DNA of 64,000 bases from Euzebya tangerina (GTDB lineage Bacteria; Actinomycetota; Nitriliruptoria; Euzebyales; Euzebyaceae): contig NZ_PPDK01000001.1 of the NCBI RefSeq assembly GCF_003074135.1, positions 806,001-870,000 on the forward strand, written 5' to 3'. This document shows positions 17,187-24,974 of this stretch, piece by piece. Positions within the stretch are counted from its first letter, which is position 1. Every line of letters starts with the position of its first letter. The translations under genes were made by a program, and so were the position numbers. The notes below the pieces were generated by a model, which worked only from the letters and a program-made list of their open reading frames with translations, made no database searches and was not told where the DNA came from.

Positions 17187-17606
17187 ATGAATCTCGCGCA
17201 GCGAACGGTCAGAATCACCAGGGCGACGGCTTTGGTCGTCGCTCTCATGCTCTGGACGACTGCTTGTGGACAGAACGGTGGTGGCGCTGCAGATCAGCCG
17301 GTCGATGGGCCGATCGACCCGGAAGCGGTGGAAGCGGATGCGGTCTGGGTGGCCGAACAACTTGCCTTCACCGATGCGCCGACCATGATGCCCTCGGGAG
17401 ACGTGACACTCGGCCTACGCATCGACGGCGGGTTCCCACACAACGTCGTCTTCGAGGGTGTCAACGACGACGAACCGCTCGTGGCCGGCGAGGGGCAGGG
17501 GGCTTTCACTGAGACAGCCTCACTCGTGGCTGGGGAGTACACCTACTACTGTTCGATCGCCGGTCACCGGGCGGCAGGCATGGAAGGGCAGATCAGGGTT
17601 CGCTGA
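17187..17606 (+). CDS. Cupredoxin (plastocyanin-like) lipoprotein
   Basis: A 139-residue protein with a lipoprotein signal (LVVALMLWTTAC, lipidation Cys about 29) and a single type I copper domain. The ligands are visible: His in GFPHNVVFEG, and Cys, His and Met in YYCSIAGHRAAGMEG. It should be an outer-surface electron carrier or copper-binding protein. GAGGAGCTGAC before ATG 17187 is a good ribosome-binding site. It follows the ccm operon and resembles the cupredoxin at 38018 in the C-terminal copper loop (C-x3-GHR-AGME). Confidence 0.9.
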   Translation: MNLAQRTVRITRATALVVALMLWTTACGQNGGGAADQPVDGPIDPEAVEADAVWVAEQLAFTDAPTMMPSGDVTLGLRIDGGFPHNVVFEGVNDDEPLVAGEGQGAFTETASLVAGEYTYYCSIAGHRAAGMEGQIRVR

Positions 17607-17657
17607 GCCGAGTCCCACAGAAGCGACGGCCGCGAAGACGTCGGCGCTGGGCAGCGG

Positions 17658-19550
17658 TCATCCGCGCGCCATGCGGGTGCCGTTGGCGATCACGACCAAC
17701 TCCGACAACTCATGGGCCAGGACCGCCAACGGCAACCCGATCAGCCCGACCAGTGCGCCCGGAACCAGCACGGCCAGGATGACGAACGACAGTACGAGGT
17801 TCTGACGCACGACCTGACGGGTGCGGCGACCGATGCGGATGGCCTCGGTGAGCTTGTGGAGGTCGTCGGCCATCAGCGCGACGTCGGCGGTCTCGACGGC
17901 GATGTCGCTGGCTGCGGTGCCCATGGCGATGCCCACCGACGCGGTCGCCAGCGGCGGTGCGTCGTTGACGCCGTCGCCGACCATCGCCACATGTCGGAAG
18001 CGGTCGTTCAGCCTTTGGACGTGGGCCGCCTTGTCCTGCGGCGACAGGCCCGCACCGACCTCGTCGATGCCGACCTGGTCGGCGATCGACTTGGCCGTGC
18101 GTGGGTTGTCGCCGGTGAGCATCACGACGTGTTCGATGCCGAGGTCGTGGAGGTCGCTGATTGCCCGGACGGACTGCTCGCGGACGGTGTCGGCTATTGC
18201 CAGCACGCCGAGGACGGCTCGGTCGTCAGCGAGCAGCACGACGGTGCTGCCCTCCTCCTGGAGCATCTCCACCTCGACGCGGACCGTCCCGAGGTCATGC
18301 CCCTGGTCCTCCACGAATCCGGGGGAACCGATCACATGGCGAACGCCGTCCACGGTGGCGTGCGCGCCACCACCGGTCGTCGCCTCGAACCCCTCAGCGG
18401 CTGGCACCCGAACCCCACGCTCCGCGGCCGCGGTCACCACCGCACGCGCCAGAGGGTGCTCCGAGAGCCGCTCGACCGCGGAGGCGATCCCGAGCACGAC
18501 GTCGTCATCGCGCCCCTCGGGGGTTCGGACCTCCACCAGCTGCGGCTGGCCTCGCGTGAGCGTACCGGTCTTGTCCATCGCGACTACCCGCAATCGACCC
18601 AGTTCCTCAAGGTAGATCCCGCCCTTGATCAGCACCCCCTTGCGGCTGGCGTTGCCGATTGCGGCGACATAGGTGACGGGGATCGAGATGACCAGCGCGC
18701 AGGGCGCCGCGGCCACCAGCACAGTGGCCGACCGCAGGAGCCAGACGTTCCAGTCGCCACTGATCAGCCCGCCGAGGACGGCGATCAGCACGCCGGCACC
18801 CAGTACCGCCGGCGAGTAGATGCGGGCAAAGCGGTGCATGAACTGCTCACCGCGACCCGTGCGCTCCTGCGCGTCGCTGACCAGCTCGACGACCTTGGCC
18901 AGCGTGTTGTCCGCCGCAGTCGCGGTCGCCTGGACCACCAGCGCCCCATGGGCGTTGGACGTCCCTGCGAAGACCCGGTCTCCGGGACCCTTCTCGACCG
19001 GTAACGACTCCCCGGTCACCGCAGACTCGTCGATGGCGGTACGTCCCTCCGCGACGACCCCGTCAGTCGCGACGTTCTGGCCCGGCCGGACCAGGAACCG
19101 GTCACCGACGACGAGGTCGTCGAGCTCGACCTCCTCCTCCCGGCCGTCGTCGTGCAGGCGTGTCACCCGTCGCGGGGCGAGGTCCAGCAGCTTGCGGATC
19201 GCCGCCCGCGTGCGGTCCTCGGTGAACTCCTCCAGCGCCTCGGAGATCGAATACAGGAACGCAAGCGACGCGGCCTCGCCCCACTCTCCCAGCAGGCCGG
19301 CGACGACGGTCGCGACCGCCATCAGCAGCTCGATGCCGATCTCGCGTTCCTCGATCAGCTCCTCCACCGCTTCTGCGGCGAAGAACCGTGCCCCGACCAC
19401 GGTCGCGAGCACATATATCCCCGTCGGGATGGCCGCTGGGGCACCGGTACGACCGACGACGAAACCCACTGCAAGCAGAGCACCCGCGGAGATCGACCAG
19501 CGAACGGGTGCCGCGTCCCACATGCGCTTGTCCGGCCAACGACTCCTCAT
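17658..19550 (-). CDS. P1B-type heavy-metal ATPase with APC motif
   Basis: A 630-residue cation pump: about six to eight helices, actuator domain TGES (about 179-182), DKTGT phosphorylation site (about 326-330), TGDNP and GDGVNDAP in the nucleotide and hinge regions. The metal-site motif in the sixth helix reads AAPCALVISIP (residues 282-284 are Ala-Pro-Cys) instead of the CPC of Cu or Zn/Cd pumps. The last helix has LAHELSELVVIANGTR, recalling the HEG(S/T) of P1B-4 pumps. It has no N-terminal metal-binding domain. It overlaps the next ATPase by 4 bases (ATGA). Substrate is uncertain. Confidence 0.88.
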   Translation of the reverse strand: MRSRWPDKRMWDAAPVRWSISAGALLAVGFVVGRTGAPAAIPTGIYVLATVVGARFFAAEAVEELIEEREIGIELLMAVATVVAGLLGEWGEAASLAFLYSISEALEEFTEDRTRAAIRKLLDLAPRRVTRLHDDGREEEVELDDLVVGDRFLVRPGQNVATDGVVAEGRTAIDESAVTGESLPVEKGPGDRVFAGTSNAHGALVVQATATAADNTLAKVVELVSDAQERTGRGEQFMHRFARIYSPAVLGAGVLIAVLGGLISGDWNVWLLRSATVLVAAAPCALVISIPVTYVAAIGNASRKGVLIKGGIYLEELGRLRVVAMDKTGTLTRGQPQLVEVRTPEGRDDDVVLGIASAVERLSEHPLARAVVTAAAERGVRVPAAEGFEATTGGGAHATVDGVRHVIGSPGFVEDQGHDLGTVRVEVEMLQEEGSTVVLLADDRAVLGVLAIADTVREQSVRAISDLHDLGIEHVVMLTGDNPRTAKSIADQVGIDEVGAGLSPQDKAAHVQRLNDRFRHVAMVGDGVNDAPPLATASVGIAMGTAASDIAVETADVALMADDLHKLTEAIRIGRRTRQVVRQNLVLSFVILAVLVPGALVGLIGLPLAVLAHELSELVVIANGTRMARG

Positions 19551-22039
19551 CGGTGCTCGTAGCGGAGCAGTCGTAGGGCGTTGGCCACCACGACGAGGGT
19601 GGATCCCTCGTGGAACACGACGGCTGGACCGATCCCGACGAACCCGAGAAGTGTGGCAGGGATCAGTAGGGCGACGATGCCCAGGCTGAGGTAGAGGTTC
19701 TGCTTGATGATCCGACTCGCGCGACGGCTGAGGCCGATCACGACGGGCAGCGTCAACAGTTTGTCGCCCATCAACGCCACGTCCGCTGTCTCCAGCGCCA
19801 CGTCGGAGCCCGCCGCACCCATGGCGATCCCGACGGTGGCGGTCGCCATCGCTGGTGCGTCGTTGACGCCGTCGCCAACCATGGCCACGAGCGTCTCGGC
19901 CTCACGGAGCTTCTCGATCGCATCGACCTTGTCGTCGGGCATCAGGTTGCCCCAGGCGTCGGTCAGGCCGATCTCCTCGGCGATCGCGTCGGCGACCAAC
20001 TGGTGGTCACCCGAGATCATGATCGCCCGTTCGACACCCATCTCCCGCAGCTGCAGGATCATCTCCTCGGCCCCCTCCCGAGCGGTATCCATCAGCCCGA
20101 GCACGCCCAGTGGCCGCGAGCCCCGACCGACGATCATGATGGTGCGACCGGTCTGCAGCAGCTCCTCGGCCGCCGCGCGCACCGCCGGGTCCAAACGCCC
20201 GCGCTCCTCGAACAACGCCACGTTCCCGATGTAGACCTCCTCGCCCTCGACGGCGCCGCTCACGCCACGACCTGTGATGGATCGGACGTCCGTCGCGGCG
20301 GGTACATCATCAGTACCGAGCCGCTCGAGTCCGTCACGGACGACCGCCGCGGCCAGCGGATGGTCGCTGCGTCGCTCTACGGCGATGGCCGTGCGGAGCA
20401 GTTCATCTTCCGACGACCTCTCCGCAGGCACGACGTCGGTCAGCCGGGGTCGTCCCTCCGTCAGGGTCCCTGTCTTGTCGAAGGCCACGGCGCGAAGGGT
20501 GCCGAGGTTCTCCAACGGCCCGCCGCCCTTGACGAGCACACCGAGGCGGCCGGCCCGCGCCACCGCGGCGAGCACCGCGCTGGGAGTCGCGATCGCCAAG
20601 GCACATGGGCTCGCGGCGACCAGGACCGACATCGACCGGTAGAAGGCCTCCGACCACGACGCGCCGAGAAGGGGGCCGCCGAGGAGCACGGCCACCGCCA
20701 AGACGATCACCGACGGCACGAACACCCGCTCGAAGCGGTTGGTGAACCGTTGCGTCGGCGATGCGTTCGTCTCCGCCTCCCGCACCATCGTGGCCATCTG
20801 CGACAGGGCGGTGTCGGCCGCCAGACGCGTGACCTGGAGATCGATCTGGCCGCTGCCGTTCAGGGTGCCTGCGAACAGCCGCGACTCCTTGCGCACGTCC
20901 CTGGGTCGCTCAGCGGCATCTGCTGGGTCATCGACCGGCTGCTTGTCGACTGGAATGCTCTCGCCGGTCAGCGACGCCTCGTCGACGCTGCTGGTCCCCG
21001 CCAGGACGAAGCCGTCTGACGGGATGCGCTCATTCGGCTTGACCACCACGACGTCACCGACCACGAGTTCCTCGACCGGCACCTCGCTCTCCTGGTTGCC
21101 CCTGCGGACGATCGCCGTGGGAGGTGCGAGCTCGGAGAGCGCCTCGATCGCGCGACGGGCACGACCCATCGCGTACCCCTCCAAGGCATGCCCGATGCTG
21201 AACAGCGCCAGCAGCAGCGCGCCCTCCTCCCACCTGGCCAGGAGCGCCGCGCCACCCGCGGCGACCAGCATCAGGAAGTCGATCTCGAAGCGGCCGTTGC
21301 GCACGCCTTGGATCGCCTCGCGCACTGTGAAGAAGCCACCGAACAGGCCAGAGGCGATGAACACCGTCGTCAACGCCGACTCAGGCAGCAGACCACCGAG
21401 CTCAGCGGCGAACCCGGCAGCCCACAGCACGCACGAGGTCACCGCGAAAATGATCTCCGATCGTTCGCCGAACGGGCCGCCGTGTGCGTGCTCGTCGTCG
21501 TGTGGCGCGTCCTTCTCGCCCGATGCGACCTGGCCAGCCGTGCTTGGCTGTGTGACCACCGGCGCGTCCAGCGGTCCCTTCTCACTCCTCAATGCGGCGT
21601 CAACGCGCACGCCGAGGTCGGCCAGCGCGTTTCTCAGCGCACCCTCGGCGATGTCCATCCGGTCGTACTCAACGCGCACCAGGCTCAGTGTGACCTCGGC
21701 CTCCACGACGCCGGGCTGGCGACGGAGCGCCTCGGCGACGGACCGGGCACGGCGGGAGTGGGTGATGCCGGAGACGTCCCACAGGACGTGACCGAATCGC
21801 TTCGTGATCTCCGCCCCTGCGGACCGGGCGGCCCGCCGCACGTCCCCGACGCTGGTAACCGCACGGTCGACGTGTAGGCACAGGCGGATCGGGGAGTCGT
21901 CGTCGGGCGTGATCAGGTGGACCTCGTCCAGTCCCTCCATGCCTTGTAGCGAGCGCTCCAGGCGCCGCAGACAGCGATCAGACTGATCGCCGACGTCGGG
22001 CAGCAGCAGTGGGAGATCGAGCTCAACGATGTCGTTCAT
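19547..22039 (-). CDS. P1B-4-like heavy-metal ATPase with two degenerate N-terminal HMA-like domains
   Basis: An 830-residue pump. Residues 1-150 contain two ferredoxin-like folds reminiscent of HMA domains but lacking the CxxC: the second reads DVSGITHSRRARSVAEALRRQPGV. A His/Asp linker (DDEHAHGG) precedes the membrane core. The intramembrane motif is SPCALAIATP (SPC), and the last helix has FHEGSTLVVVANALRLL, both P1B-4 features (Co, Fe or Zn transport reported in that class). TGES, DKTGT and GDGVNDAP are intact. Operon with the methyltransferase upstream and the APC pump downstream, each with 4-base overlaps. Confidence 0.9.
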   Translation of the reverse strand: MNDIVELDLPLLLPDVGDQSDRCLRRLERSLQGMEGLDEVHLITPDDDSPIRLCLHVDRAVTSVGDVRRAARSAGAEITKRFGHVLWDVSGITHSRRARSVAEALRRQPGVVEAEVTLSLVRVEYDRMDIAEGALRNALADLGVRVDAALRSEKGPLDAPVVTQPSTAGQVASGEKDAPHDDEHAHGGPFGERSEIIFAVTSCVLWAAGFAAELGGLLPESALTTVFIASGLFGGFFTVREAIQGVRNGRFEIDFLMLVAAGGAALLARWEEGALLLALFSIGHALEGYAMGRARRAIEALSELAPPTAIVRRGNQESEVPVEELVVGDVVVVKPNERIPSDGFVLAGTSSVDEASLTGESIPVDKQPVDDPADAAERPRDVRKESRLFAGTLNGSGQIDLQVTRLAADTALSQMATMVREAETNASPTQRFTNRFERVFVPSVIVLAVAVLLGGPLLGASWSEAFYRSMSVLVAASPCALAIATPSAVLAAVARAGRLGVLVKGGGPLENLGTLRAVAFDKTGTLTEGRPRLTDVVPAERSSEDELLRTAIAVERRSDHPLAAAVVRDGLERLGTDDVPAATDVRSITGRGVSGAVEGEEVYIGNVALFEERGRLDPAVRAAAEELLQTGRTIMIVGRGSRPLGVLGLMDTAREGAEEMILQLREMGVERAIMISGDHQLVADAIAEEIGLTDAWGNLMPDDKVDAIEKLREAETLVAMVGDGVNDAPAMATATVGIAMGAAGSDVALETADVALMGDKLLTLPVVIGLSRRASRIIKQNLYLSLGIVALLIPATLLGFVGIGPAVVFHEGSTLVVVANALRLLRYEHR

Positions 22040-22821
22040 GAAGGGCTATCCATGCCAGACGCGTCGATATGCGCCTGTGGGTCGGGGGGGAGGTCGGTGG
22101 TTGGGCTCGCGTGATCGGGGATGGTTCCCACAGCCAGATAGACCGCGCCGGCGTGACTGGTGGCGACAATCACCTCGCTGAGATGTCGTCGAATACTCGT
22201 CCAGGGCGTGATGTCTCGATACGCCGGGTTGACACCGAACGGGCGATTGAGCAGTGAGCCGAGCCGAACGGCCCAATTGGGCCAATGTTCAGGCTCGCGC
22301 AGACCGACCGACGCGATCCGTGCCCCTGGGCGCAGACTCCCGACGAGCTGCCGGATGACGGCGTCTTGTTCGGGAACCATTTCCAACGCGAACCCGGCGA
22401 TCACGCCGCTGGCCGTTGCCGGTGGCTCGTACTCGCGCAGGTCTGCCCGGATGAATTCCACGTTGCTGAAGCCAGCGGCATCGACTCGTCGGCGTGCTCG
22501 AGCAAGCATGGCCTCGGAGAGATCAACCCCTATGACCTGACCCTCTCGACCGACCTGCTCGGCCAGAAACGGCAGGTTCCAGCCCGTCCCGGTCCCAAGA
22601 TCGACGACCGTGTCTCCAGAAGAGAGGTGAAGTTCGGAGACTGCACGACGCTGCAACCGGCGTCCGCCGACCCAGTCGTAGGGCTCTACGAGCACGTCAT
22701 AGGCGCCGGCGACACGGTCGTACAGCCGCTGGACACCGACGGCATCCCTGATGCCGACTTGCCTGCTGTTCAGCCACGCCAGCCCTCCAACGGCAGCTGC
22801 GCATACCAGCAACCGCTTCAT
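22036..22821 (-). CDS. Class I SAM-dependent methyltransferase, membrane-anchored
   Basis: A 261-residue protein with a short N-terminal hydrophobic segment (MKRLLVCAAAVGGLAWL) and a Rossmann methyltransferase core: VVDLGTGTGWNLPFL (SAM-binding motif I), IGVDLSEAML (motif II) and FIRADLREY (motif III). The substrate is not evident. It lies between the ArsR-type regulator and two metal pumps with 4-base overlaps on both sides, so it is coexpressed with metal efflux. Methylation of a quinone, lipid or metalloid is possible but unsupported. Confidence 0.83.
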   Translation of the reverse strand: MKRLLVCAAAVGGLAWLNSRQVGIRDAVGVQRLYDRVAGAYDVLVEPYDWVGGRRLQRRAVSELHLSSGDTVVDLGTGTGWNLPFLAEQVGREGQVIGVDLSEAMLARARRRVDAAGFSNVEFIRADLREYEPPATASGVIAGFALEMVPEQDAVIRQLVGSLRPGARIASVGLREPEHWPNWAVRLGSLLNRPFGVNPAYRDITPWTSIRRHLSEVIVATSHAGAVYLAVGTIPDHASPTTDLPPDPQAHIDASGMDSPS

Positions 22822-23159
22822 CGCGTCGGTATCTGGGTCTCGGGGGGCGGACAGGCGACCGCGCTGTCGATGGCAAGTACGACGTCAAGCAGGTCCGACA
22901 GGGCATGAGCCAGGTTCGCGTCCACCAGTTCGTAGCGAACGCGGCGGCCCTCGTAGGTCGCCACAACCAAGCCGCACCCCCGCAGACACGCGAGGTGGTT
23001 GCTGACCACCTGTGGGGAGACATCGAGCGCAGCGGCCAGTTGGGCCGGGTATCCCGGACCACCGAGCAGCGCCATGAGCAGACGACAGCGAGTGCGATCA
23101 GCGAGTGCCCGGCCGAGCGTTGCCATCGCATCGAGTCGAGAGACAGCGCAATCGTTCAT
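22818..23159 (-). CDS. cmtR: CmtR-like ArsR/SmtB-family metal-responsive repressor
   Basis: A 113-residue winged-helix repressor closely resembling mycobacterial CmtR (Cd/Pb sensor) as I recall it: LGRALADRTRCRLLMALLGG, VVSNHLACLRGCGLVVATYEGR and a C-terminal VACPPP. CmtR's metal ligands Cys57, Cys61 and Cys102 correspond to Cys58, Cys62 and Cys103 here, and Cys4 is also kept. It heads an operon with the methyltransferase and two P1B ATPases, which it should de-repress on metal binding. ATG 23159 is chosen; the long upstream extension in the same frame has no homology. Confidence 0.88.
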   Translation of the reverse strand: MNDCAVSRLDAMATLGRALADRTRCRLLMALLGGPGYPAQLAAALDVSPQVVSNHLACLRGCGLVVATYEGRRVRYELVDANLAHALSDLLDVVLAIDSAVACPPPETQIPTR

Positions 23160-23173
23160 GATCCATCGAACAA

Positions 23174-23189
23174 TACATGATTCGCTGTA
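23174..23189. promoter_or_regulatory. Candidate cmtR operator/promoter
   Basis: A short AT-richer stretch 15 bases upstream of the cmtR start contains TACA-N8-TGTA (TACATGATTCGCTGTA). ArsR-family operators are commonly AT-rich dyads here. Arms are only four bases, so this is tentative. Confidence 0.35.
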
Positions 23190-23268
23190 ATACAACACTC
23201 TCCTTTGCCGTACACCTCGCCGCGGGCGTTCGGGCAGGATGGACTGGCGGTGAACGCCACCCTGTTCC

Positions 23269-23487
23269 TCACGGTGCATCATCGGCGTCGGGGGTCTGAT
23301 CGAGGGCATGGGCGCGATCATCTGACAGCTGTCGATCTCGACGGACGGTGTAGGCCACGACCGAACCGATGAAGCCCACGATTGCGAGGACGACCACGAC
23401 GAACACGACCGTGGCGCCACCCCGGCCCGCTCCTGGAGCCGAGTCTGTCGCGGCCAGGAGCGTCGCCAGCGCGTTGACGGGGATCAT
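23269..23487 (-). CDS. Small single-pass membrane protein of the CopC-CopD operon
   Basis: A 72-residue protein with one membrane helix (about 26-50, ATVVFVVVVLAIVGFIGSVVAYTV) followed by an acidic/basic cytoplasmic tail. It is the last gene of a six-gene leftward operon and overlaps the DUF3105 gene by 4 bases. No family recognised; its coupling to neighbours supports it as real. Confidence 0.6.
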   Translation of the reverse strand: MIPVNALATLLAATDSAPGAGRGGATVVFVVVVLAIVGFIGSVVAYTVRRDRQLSDDRAHALDQTPDADDAP

Positions 23488-24038
23488 GAGGTCCCGCTCT
23501 CATCTGTCCGGGGAGTGGTGTCAGTTCCCGGCACGGCGGGATCTTCAACCGCATAGACGTCCACGAAGGTGTCAAGGGCGTCAAGATCGACACCGTCACA
23601 GCGTTGCAGGACACCCCACCCGGCGAACGTCACCTCACCCTCGCTCAGCGGGTCGTAGGGGGTGACGGAGACCCGATCCGCGTAGTTGTCGCGCACCTGC
23701 TGTTCCAGCCTCGACCGCTCGGTGTCCTGCAGCCCGTTGTGGGTGATCACGACCGCTCCCACTTCGAGCACACTCACTTGCTGGGGCTCGCTGAGCGTGT
23801 CGATGGTGATCGGGATTGCCCCTGATGCGTGCCAGCCTGAAGTTGGTGGAGTGGAGCTGTACGGCACAGGCGGTGGGGTGTCGCCCAGCAGGTGACTGCC
23901 GAACTGCAACGCGGGGAACTCGGGGGCAGAGCAGGCGGCCGTGGCCTGCGGGGTTCGGTCTGCCGGCGCCGCCGTCCCACACCCGATCGCCAGCACAGTC
24001 AGTGCGCCACAGAGTGCGGTCACGGCTCCACTGCTCAT
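23484..24038 (-). CDS. DUF3105 lipoprotein
   Basis: A 184-residue protein with a lipoprotein signal (ALTVLAIGC) and a DUF3105 domain: PVPYSSTPPTSGWHASG corresponds to the YPxTPPxSGPH hallmark, and VGAVVITHNGL to the second His motif (usually EHG-V). The second motif has HNG in place of the usual EHG. ATG 24038 overlaps the upstream stop by 4 bases; a longer frame upstream is arginine-rich and unlikely. Second DUF3105 of the window (compare 4395). Confidence 0.75.
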   Translation of the reverse strand: MSSGAVTALCGALTVLAIGCGTAAPADRTPQATAACSAPEFPALQFGSHLLGDTPPPVPYSSTPPTSGWHASGAIPITIDTLSEPQQVSVLEVGAVVITHNGLQDTERSRLEQQVRDNYADRVSVTPYDPLSEGEVTFAGWGVLQRCDGVDLDALDTFVDVYAVEDPAVPGTDTTPRTDESGTS

Positions 24039-24961
24039 GCCAGCTGGTCGGCCAAGGCGCCGATCTCCTGGGGTAGGACGGTCAGCGGCCCGTCGAGTCT
24101 TCCCGCGATCATGCCGTCGCCGTCGATGCCGAACAGCCAGGGCTCGGACGGCAGATTCCACTCCGTCACTTGGTCGGCCACGGTGAGCCCTGCATCGGTG
24201 AACACTTCGAGGTGTACCCAGGCCACGTCCTCGTCGGCCCGGCCGGTGCGGACCGACTCGATGACATCGACGGTCGGACCACAGATCGCGGTCTCGCAGA
24301 ACGCCGGGGTCGCGATGGTCAGCATGACCGGGGTTCCTGCGGCGATGAGATCATCGAGACTGTCCTCGTGCATCCCGCACGGGGGATCAAGGGTGCAGAT
24401 TCGCTCGAATCCGAGCTGGTCGTCCGGTGTCGGGGTTCGGACAACCGGAGCCACGACGCCAGGTGCGGGAACGGTTGCGTTGTCGGGGTCAGCGACGCGC
24501 AGAGCAGTCTGCCCTGCAGCGCCGTCAGCTGTGAGGGCCGCGAGCGGGATGGCGCCCGGTGCTGGCAGGTCCAGACGGACCACGTACAGCCCGAGAGGTT
24601 GGTTCGGGATCTCGGTGAAGCTCGCAGCTACCGGGCCAGTCGGTGGCTCGCCTGGCTCGGCACGCGTCCACACCTCGACATCGGCCCCGGTCACGGGCGT
24701 GTTGTCGGCGCCAACCAGACCGAAGGCGAAGATCCGTCCGTCGCCGGTGAGCGTCTCGAAGCTGGCATTGATGACCTGGAGTTCGCTCGTCCGGTCCGGG
24801 GCGACCTCGGCGAGCAGATCGTCGGTCTCTGGTTGGGCCGCAGTCGTTGCCGGCGTCGCTGAGGACCCGGTCGCGTCCTGCGGCGGATCCGTGCTGCAGC
24901 CGGCCAGCAGGGCGACCACGGCCGCACTGGAGCTCCGGATGAACGTTCGTCGGGTTGGCAT
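24035..24961 (-). CDS. Tat-signal lipoprotein with thioredoxin-like domain
   Basis: A 308-residue protein. The N-terminus MPTRRTFIRSSSAAVVALLAGC combines a Tat-like RRTFIR motif with a lipobox. A beta-rich domain (about 60-180, an Ig-like domain with QVINASFETLTGDGRIFAFGL) precedes a redoxin-like C-terminal half. There ATPAFCETAICGPTVDVIESV carries two cysteines (Cys-x4-Cys, where SCO/redoxin proteins have C-x3-C), followed by WLFGIDGDGMIAGRLDG. It could be a copper chaperone or thiol protein; neither is proven. Operon with DUF3105 and the M23-CWB2 gene. Confidence 0.7.
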   Translation of the reverse strand: MPTRRTFIRSSSAAVVALLAGCSTDPPQDATGSSATPATTAAQPETDDLLAEVAPDRTSELQVINASFETLTGDGRIFAFGLVGADNTPVTGADVEVWTRAEPGEPPTGPVAASFTEIPNQPLGLYVVRLDLPAPGAIPLAALTADGAAGQTALRVADPDNATVPAPGVVAPVVRTPTPDDQLGFERICTLDPPCGMHEDSLDDLIAAGTPVMLTIATPAFCETAICGPTVDVIESVRTGRADEDVAWVHLEVFTDAGLTVADQVTEWNLPSEPWLFGIDGDGMIAGRLDGPLTVLPQEIGALADQLA

Positions 24962-24974
24962 GGGTCTCCTGGAT

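Noticed and set aside
17712-19004. 430-residue open frame opposite the APC-type ATPase
   Set aside because: The minus-strand frame has all P-type ATPase motifs; this is its antisense shadow.
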